A stretch of DNA of 20,086 nucleotides. Source: Rickettsiella sp. (GTDB lineage Bacteria > Pseudomonadota > Gammaproteobacteria > Diplorickettsiales > Diplorickettsiaceae). Where the stretch lies: contig JAVHYG010000013.1 in the NCBI GenBank assembly GCA_031119195.1, positions 1 through 20,086 of the forward strand, given 5' to 3'. The notes below the pieces were generated by a model. It had not been told where the DNA came from. It searched no databases and saw only the letters and a list, made by a program, of their open reading frames with translations. Of the stretch, positions 15,138 through 20,086 are shown one piece after another. A program made the translations under genes and the position numbers. Each line of letters opens with the position of its first letter. Position 1 is the first letter of the stretch.

Positions 15138-16271
15138 ATGCACGAAAAAAATTTAGAAAAAATAGGTCATTTCAATCATTTTTTTCAAGCAGGACTTTTT
15201 AGCAGTATCTTCATTTTTACATCTAATATTGCTGGAATTCGGACGATTCTTGAAAATTCGTTACGCGCTATTCTGTTTCCAATTGCCATTGCCCCTGATG
15301 CAATAGCAAGTTTGCTTGCTCTTTTAAGTTTTACCAATGCTAAAAATAAAAATTTCGGCAAAACATTCGATCTAATCTACGTTCCCATAAAAGCAGCACT
15401 AGTTTTTACGGCGGTTTTTGCTGGAATTAGTCTCTTGACCGTCCACAGTCTATTTCTCGCCGCCGTAGGTTCAGGCATGGCCTACCATATTAGTTTATAT
15501 TTGTACAACACCTACCGTTGGCTGAGAACTCCCAAAAATTCCCTTTCAAGTTTAAAACTTCGAGATCTTTATAAAAAAAACATAATTAAAAACGGAATTT
15601 CAAGTTTGATAGGTAGTATTGTTTTAGGTGGTATTTTAGCAACTATGGTATTTGCACCCTACCTTGCCGCTTCTATATTAACAGTGGCTGGAATAGGGAC
15701 AGCAGTCATGTTGCTAGTATCAAGTACCTACGCCCTCTATAATCATCGTAAACAATCTGTATCTACAACTGAAACAGCCGCCCAAATCGAAACTACTAAT
15801 GATGATTCTAATTCCTCTCGTAATCAATCTCAAAACCACACAACGATTTCCAAAGATTATTACCACCGCAAATTTCGAAAGGAACAACTAACAGGTGATT
15901 TGAATACTGATAAGGACTTCCTTCTTAAAGAAATTTCTAATAAAAAAAGAGAATTATATAGCGAAGTAGAACAGAGCCAACGTAAAATAAGTGAATTGTT
16001 TTGGCCACAGAATCCTAAACGTTATATCAAATGTGATTATCTTAACAAGCTAGAATATCAAATACGTCGTGTTTACAACGAAAAACATAACTTAAGCCCA
16101 GACAATGACTTCCAAACCGACCCTTTGAATGTCTTTAAATTCCCCCCGAAAAAAGCCTTTCAATCATTTTTTCGTGCAGTAGGAGATGTCGAAGATATCG
16201 CTGAAGCCTCCAAAAATTATGTCGAAAAACATAAAAGATCGGTTTGTGACTATTTTATTCAGCGAAAGTAG
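15138..16271 (+). CDS. Unrecognised multi-pass membrane protein with long polar C-terminal tail
   Basis: I do not recognise this 377-residue protein. The first 200 residues carry about five hydrophobic segments (roughly 41-64, 80-101, 104-123, 154-175, 177-200). There is no cleavable signal peptide. From about 202 the protein is polar: a Thr/Ser/Asn/Gln-rich linker (205-240), then a charged, probably helical region (240-377) rich in Lys, Arg and Glu, ending in basic residues. A good AAGGAG ribosome site and its own promoter element suggest it is truly expressed. It stands alone between dacA (divergent) and tamA. This shape (helix bundle plus charged tail) occurs among secreted membrane-targeted proteins of Legionellales, but no diagnostic motif is visible, so an effector role is a guess; an inner-membrane protein of unknown function is equally possible. 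Confidence 0.85.
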   Translation: MHEKNLEKIGHFNHFFQAGLFSSIFIFTSNIAGIRTILENSLRAILFPIAIAPDAIASLLALLSFTNAKNKNFGKTFDLIYVPIKAALVFTAVFAGISLLTVHSLFLAAVGSGMAYHISLYLYNTYRWLRTPKNSLSSLKLRDLYKKNIIKNGISSLIGSIVLGGILATMVFAPYLAASILTVAGIGTAVMLLVSSTYALYNHRKQSVSTTETAAQIETTNDDSNSSRNQSQNHTTISKDYYHRKFRKEQLTGDLNTDKDFLLKEISNKKRELYSEVEQSQRKISELFWPQNPKRYIKCDYLNKLEYQIRRVYNEKHNLSPDNDFQTDPLNVFKFPPKKAFQSFFRAVGDVEDIAEASKNYVEKHKRSVCDYFIQRK

Positions 16272-16402
16272 TTACGTGTTAAAAAGCCTTGCTAAAAAAT
16301 TAGTTAATTATTTAGGAAACAACTCGTGAAAAATGAAAGGAAATGCCGAGAATTGAGCCCTACACATCGGAACTCATAAGCTCTTCGTACAAACTAAATA
16401 AA

Positions 16403-16423
16403 GGGGAAATTTATAGCTTCCCC
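16403..16423. other. GGGGAA/TTCCCC hairpin between the membrane protein gene and tamA
   Basis: A perfect 6-bp stem (16403-16408 with 16418-16423) has a 9-base loop. In the plus direction it is followed by AACTTAACTT, a poor U tract; in the minus direction it is followed by TTTATTTAG, which looks more like a terminator, though no minus gene ends here. It may be the end of the membrane protein transcript. Confidence 0.3.
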
Positions 16424-16442
16424 AACTTAACTTAGGAAGTCC

Positions 16443-16471
16443 TTTACTTAATAGTTCATATATTGCATATT
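16443..16471 (+). promoter_or_regulatory. Possible tamA-tamB promoter
   Basis: TTTACT (16443-16448) and CATATT (16466-16471) are 17 bases apart, each matching consensus at four of six positions. The transcript would start only about 9 bases before the tamA ATG, leaving almost no leader, which fits the absence of a Shine-Dalgarno. Weak prediction in an AT-rich gap. Confidence 0.3.
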
Positions 16472-16486
16472 AGATATTAAAATAAT

Positions 16487-18226
16487 ATGCAAAGAATAAT
16501 AAAGTTCGCTGCTATAGTCGTTATTCTCAGCGGTTTATTTTGCCCTTTTAAGGGATACAGTGCCGCCAATGCTGCTAATAGCTTCATCAACTATCAAATA
16601 AAAGGGCTAAAACCAGTTTTAAGTGCCTCTATTGAGGCGCGCCTAAATCACAGCCTAGAAATATTAGTACCTCCTTTAACCTCGGAAGCTATTCGAGCTT
16701 GGTATCAACATTCCTCTTCTGAGATTCGGCAGGGACTTTCCCCTTACGGCTATTTCAAACCATCTATTCAGTCAAAGCTTGTCTATCGAAATAAAGCCTG
16801 GCATGCCCAATATCAAGTTAATCTAGGACCGATATTAAAAATTACTCAACTAAAAATCTCTATTCAAGGCGAGGGAAGCAACGACCCTGCTTTAAAAAAG
16901 TTAATGACTGAACTACCCCTTCATCAGGGAGATGATTTTATAAGTACACGTTATGAAGAGCTTAAACAAAAATTACTAGCGGCTACTATTAACGAAGGCT
17001 ATCTATCCTCATATTTCATACAACACCGTGTACTTATTGACCGACAATCCTACACATCCGATCTTACTTTAATTCTAGATACAGGACCACGATACTATTT
17101 TGGCCCTATTACATTTCAACAACATATTCTCAAAGATAGCCTCTTAAGACGTTACATTCCTTTTCAAAAAGGAGAGCCTTATTCTTCAGAGAAATTATTA
17201 AAGCTGCAAGACAATCTCAATACCAGTGGTTATTTTCAGCGTACTTCAATCGATGACTTATCAACAAAAAAACAAAATCAACAAGTACCCATTCAATTTC
17301 AATTAAAGCCACGGCCCTCACAACAATACACAGCGGGAGTAGGGTATAGCACGGACGTTGGAATAAAAGGTACCTTAGGCTGGGAATCTCGATATCTCAA
17401 CCAATTCGGCCATAAATTAAGTATTGTGAGTCAATTATCGAAAGTACAAAACAGCCTACAAGCAATTTATACCACCCCCGGAAAACATCCTAATACCGAT
17501 AATTATAATATCAATTTTGCCATCGTACGCAAACAACTGGCACAGGTAGATAGCACTACTCAACAGATCGGCATTGGTAGTGTAAGTCAATGGAAAGGTT
17601 GGAAACGTAATCTATTTTTAAATTATCAAATTGAACGTTTTAATTATGTTGATCTTCCAACATCAACTTCACATTTATTGACGCCAGGTATCAATTTTAC
17701 ACGCAGTAAATTTGATAATCCTCTTTTTGCTCTACATGGTTATAGTCTCAATCTAAGACTACAAGGCGCTTATAAAAATGTTTTATCCAGTGCCAGTTTT
17801 TTACAAACACAATTCCAAACAAAATACATTATGAGTTGGAATGAAGATAGTAGAGTAATTCTTCGTAGTAATACCGGGTATACGATAACACCTGATCCAG
17901 CTAACTTTCCTCCTTCCCTGCTTTTTTATGCAGGTGGGAGTCAAAGTATACGTGGTTATGATTACCAAGCATTAGGTCCTGGACGTTATTTATTAATAGG
18001 AAGCGCGGAATATCAACATCGAATTATTCATAATTTCTATGGTGCGCTTTTCTTCGATGCAGGTAATGCTTTCAACAACTTTCCAATTAATTTGCAAAAA
18101 GGTACGGGTGTTGGCATTGTTTGGGTTTCACCCTTAGGACCTATGGAATTAACCTTAGGAAAAGCACTTGATCTTCCTGGTCGACCATTACGAATACAAT
18201 TTAGCTTGGGGATTGATTTACTATGA
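16487..18226 (+). CDS. tamA: Translocation and assembly module outer-membrane protein TamA
   Basis: It is an Omp85-family outer-membrane protein that works with TamB in outer-membrane protein assembly and lipid transport. It has 579 residues (E. coli 577). A signal peptide covers about 1-28 (ending near YSAANA). Three POTRA domains follow at about 30-105, 105-185 and 185-270 (for example YYFGPITFQ and FQKGEPYSSEKLLKLQDNLN in POTRA 3). The 16-strand barrel covers about 275-579, with the Omp85 lid-loop motif SIRGYDYQALGP and the terminal strand ending in PLRIQFSLGIDLL. The stop overlaps the tamB start (ATGA). No ribosome site is visible before the ATG at 16487. Confidence 0.96.
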   Translation: MQRIIKFAAIVVILSGLFCPFKGYSAANAANSFINYQIKGLKPVLSASIEARLNHSLEILVPPLTSEAIRAWYQHSSSEIRQGLSPYGYFKPSIQSKLVYRNKAWHAQYQVNLGPILKITQLKISIQGEGSNDPALKKLMTELPLHQGDDFISTRYEELKQKLLAATINEGYLSSYFIQHRVLIDRQSYTSDLTLILDTGPRYYFGPITFQQHILKDSLLRRYIPFQKGEPYSSEKLLKLQDNLNTSGYFQRTSIDDLSTKKQNQQVPIQFQLKPRPSQQYTAGVGYSTDVGIKGTLGWESRYLNQFGHKLSIVSQLSKVQNSLQAIYTTPGKHPNTDNYNINFAIVRKQLAQVDSTTQQIGIGSVSQWKGWKRNLFLNYQIERFNYVDLPTSTSHLLTPGINFTRSKFDNPLFALHGYSLNLRLQGAYKNVLSSASFLQTQFQTKYIMSWNEDSRVILRSNTGYTITPDPANFPPSLLFYAGGSQSIRGYDYQALGPGRYLLIGSAEYQHRIIHNFYGALFFDAGNAFNNFPINLQKGTGVGIVWVSPLGPMELTLGKALDLPGRPLRIQFSLGIDLL

Positions 18227-20086
18227 GTAAAAAATTCCCTAAATTACGTTTGATTCTTGTTTACTGTGTAACACTGTTTTTTTTAAGCACAGCTTATTTA
18301 TTTTTAAATACTCAAAAAGGCTTAGAGACAGCTATCGAATTAGCACAGCAATGGTTTTTCCCAGGAAAATTAACAATCGCCGCATTAGATGGACGTTTAC
18401 TGGGTCCAATCGAAATAAAAAATCTACATTACAAAAGTTCTTATGTAGAACTCTCCATAACATCAGCTCAATTCGATTGGCATTGCAGCGCTCTATTACA
18501 TGGTCAATTTCACCTAGCGCCTCTGTCTATCGATAAATTGTTCCTCTTTATTAAAGAAGATCCTATTCCAGTAAACAAAAAAGATACAAAACCTTTTTCA
18601 CTTTATATTTTCAAACATATTCAGTTAAATTCCATCAATATTAAGCAAGCACTTATCCAGTATGGTGATAACACCCTAAACCTCACTGGAACTTTACAGA
18701 AACAATGGAATTTCAATTGGCAACTCATCATTCCACAATTAAAAACTTTTATTCCAGAAAGTAAAGGCCAACTTGATTTGAAAGGAAAAATAAATGGTAA
18801 TAAATGTACGCCAGAAGTGTATCTTTCACTTCAAAAAGCTAATTTAAGTTGGAAAGACTGGCAATTGCATCAAGCTCAAGGAAAGCTTCACATAGATAGT
18901 TTAAAAACAAAAAAATGGGCTTTAAATTTAAAAGTTACCCGCGTTAATAACCCAACATTCTCCTTAAATCCTATTCGCATAAATCTTAGTGGCAATTTGC
19001 AGCCTTTTTCTCTACAAGGAAATTTTTCTAGTTTTAAACTAAACCGAAAACTCGAAAGTAATGTAATTCAGAGCATAAAAGTACCTTCTATTGACGTAAC
19101 AGCAAAATTGACCACACCAGGCTTAGAAACAAAAATCAACACTAATCTCAATAATACCGACCACCTAAATGCTTATATTCAGTTACCACATTTTCAATTT
19201 GGCACCAAAATAAACCCTAAACAGGAGATAAAAGGAAGCATTCAATTAACGTTAAAAAATTTAAACTATCTTTCGGATTTTATTCCTCTATTAAAAAATC
19301 CAAAAGGTTTACTTGTTACCAATTTAAACCTTGCTGGTTCTATTTCTTCACCTAAATTTGTTTTAACACTTAATTTGCAAAAAGGGAAAGTGCAGATACC
19401 TTCATTAGGATTGTTAGTAAATAATATAAATCTAGCATTTCATACTGATAAAAATAGTTTGTTAGGATCTGGTCACTTAGATTCTGGTAAAGGCTCTTTG
19501 ACATTTCAATCAAAAACTCAATTGAATCAGCCTAATTTTGCCAGTATCATTGAGTTGCAAGGAAAGAATATAGACATTAGCAACACAGAAGAATACAAAA
19601 TTACGGCTTCACCTAAACTACATATAGAAGCAGATATCCACCATATTGAAAGTACGGGTTTCATTATTTTTCCTAAAGCCAACATTAAGCTCAACGAGAA
19701 TAATTTAAATTTAGTTGACTTATCTAATGATGTTGTATTCGTTAATCATAAGAAAAAATCTATTTCTTTTCCATTCACCTATAAAAATAAAATTAAACTA
19801 CAGTTGGGAAATGACATCAGATTTAACTATCAAGGACTTCGCACTAAAATAACAGGGGCATTAGATATTGATCAAACTAGCGGCCATCCTACTCTAGCCA
19901 CTGGAGAATTAGCATTAACTGACGGCGAATATACTTATTATGGACAAAGTTTACAATTACAACCGCATTCTTCGTTAAATTTTGTAAATAGTTCTATCGA
20001 AAATCCAAATCTAAATGTTACAGCGAATAAGCAAGTCTGGGTTTTACCTGATATAAATGATGGCGCGCAGAATTCTAAATTTGGCT
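18223..20086 (+). CDS. tamB: Translocation and assembly module inner-membrane protein TamB (C-terminus outside window)
   Basis: It is an AsmA-like bridge protein spanning the periplasm from the inner membrane to TamA. 621 residues are visible, open to the window edge. One N-terminal membrane anchor (about 9-27) is followed by LDGRLLGPIEIKNLHY, the usual opening of the TamB beta-taco, then long repetitive beta-rich sequence. From about residue 530 the conserved DUF490 domain appears: NDIRFNYQGLRTKITGAL, ATGELALTDGEYTYYGQSL and IENPNLNVTA. In E. coli TamB (1,259 residues) this domain lies near residue 1,000, so the protein here is probably only about 800 residues. The ATG at 18223 overlaps the tamA stop by four bases. 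Codon-by-codon reading showed no frameshift. Confidence 0.95.
   Translation, partial: MSKKFPKLRLILVYCVTLFFLSTAYLFLNTQKGLETAIELAQQWFFPGKLTIAALDGRLLGPIEIKNLHYKSSYVELSITSAQFDWHCSALLHGQFHLAPLSIDKLFLFIKEDPIPVNKKDTKPFSLYIFKHIQLNSINIKQALIQYGDNTLNLTGTLQKQWNFNWQLIIPQLKTFIPESKGQLDLKGKINGNKCTPEVYLSLQKANLSWKDWQLHQAQGKLHIDSLKTKKWALNLKVTRVNNPTFSLNPIRINLSGNLQPFSLQGNFSSFKLNRKLESNVIQSIKVPSIDVTAKLTTPGLETKINTNLNNTDHLNAYIQLPHFQFGTKINPKQEIKGSIQLTLKNLNYLSDFIPLLKNPKGLLVTNLNLAGSISSPKFVLTLNLQKGKVQIPSLGLLVNNINLAFHTDKNSLLGSGHLDSGKGSLTFQSKTQLNQPNFASIIELQGKNIDISNTEEYKITASPKLHIEADIHHIESTGFIIFPKANIKLNENNLNLVDLSNDVVFVNHKKKSISFPFTYKNKIKLQLGNDIRFNYQGLRTKITGALDIDQTSGHPTLATGELALTDGEYTYYGQSLQLQPHSSLNFVNSSIENPNLNVTANKQVWVLPDINDGAQNSKFG

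Noticed and set aside
16326..16379. A 17-codon GTG-started open frame in the gap before tamA
   Set aside because: Very short, no recognisable features, and only a weak purine run before it; chance is the simplest explanation.

Overview
This is a 20 kb, AT-rich stretch of a gammaproteobacterial chromosome. The rpsO-pnp, nth, hemC, tamA-tamB, PBP5-type dacA and AdeP/AdeQ-like permease genes are all of gammaproteobacterial type. Low GC, many genes without a clear Shine-Dalgarno, a degenerate LexA-like regulator, a frameshifted housekeeping hydrolase and an orphan multi-pass membrane protein with a long polar tail suggest a host-associated member of the Legionellales (Coxiella/Rickettsiella/Diplorickettsia-like). 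That placement is an inference from gene content and composition; there is no rRNA here to test it.

Left part, minus strand. A pyrimidine operon, pyrD-carA-carB (carB runs off the left edge), has 4-base and 5-base gene junctions and its own sigma70-like promoter near 4.42 kb. Its CarA and CarB look like the Bacteroidetes/eukaryotic (CAD-type) carbamoyl-phosphate synthase rather than the usual proteobacterial enzyme, and its PyrD is a divergent class 1-like protein with a Cys active site. Just upstream lies a tRNA-Leu(CAG). Beyond it comes the ribosome/RNA-decay operon rpsO-pnp-rhodanese, with a strong hairpin between rpsO and pnp and a GTGA overlap between pnp and the rhodanese gene.

Middle part. 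Facing away from rpsO is a plus-strand set: an HTH/S24 (LexA/CI-fold) regulator that has lost its cleavage residues, nth (endonuclease III), and a Nit1-type amidohydrolase broken by a frameshift at a TATATAT tract. A perfect 10-bp inverted repeat just before the regulator is a good candidate operator. hemC converges on this set. A purine permease gene (plus) converges on an acyltransferase gene (minus), and dacA follows on the minus strand with its own promoter.

Right part, plus strand. An unrecognised five-helix membrane protein with a roughly 175-residue polar tail precedes tamA-tamB, which encodes the outer-membrane/inner-membrane translocation and assembly pair (4-base overlap; tamB runs off the right edge). 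This TamB reaches its conserved C-terminal domain unusually early and is probably a shortened version.

No CRISPR array, insertion sequence, phage structural gene or defence system is visible. The best candidates for a second look are the foreign-looking CPSase/DHODH operon, the non-cleavable repressor with its palindrome upstream of nth, and the orphan membrane protein.
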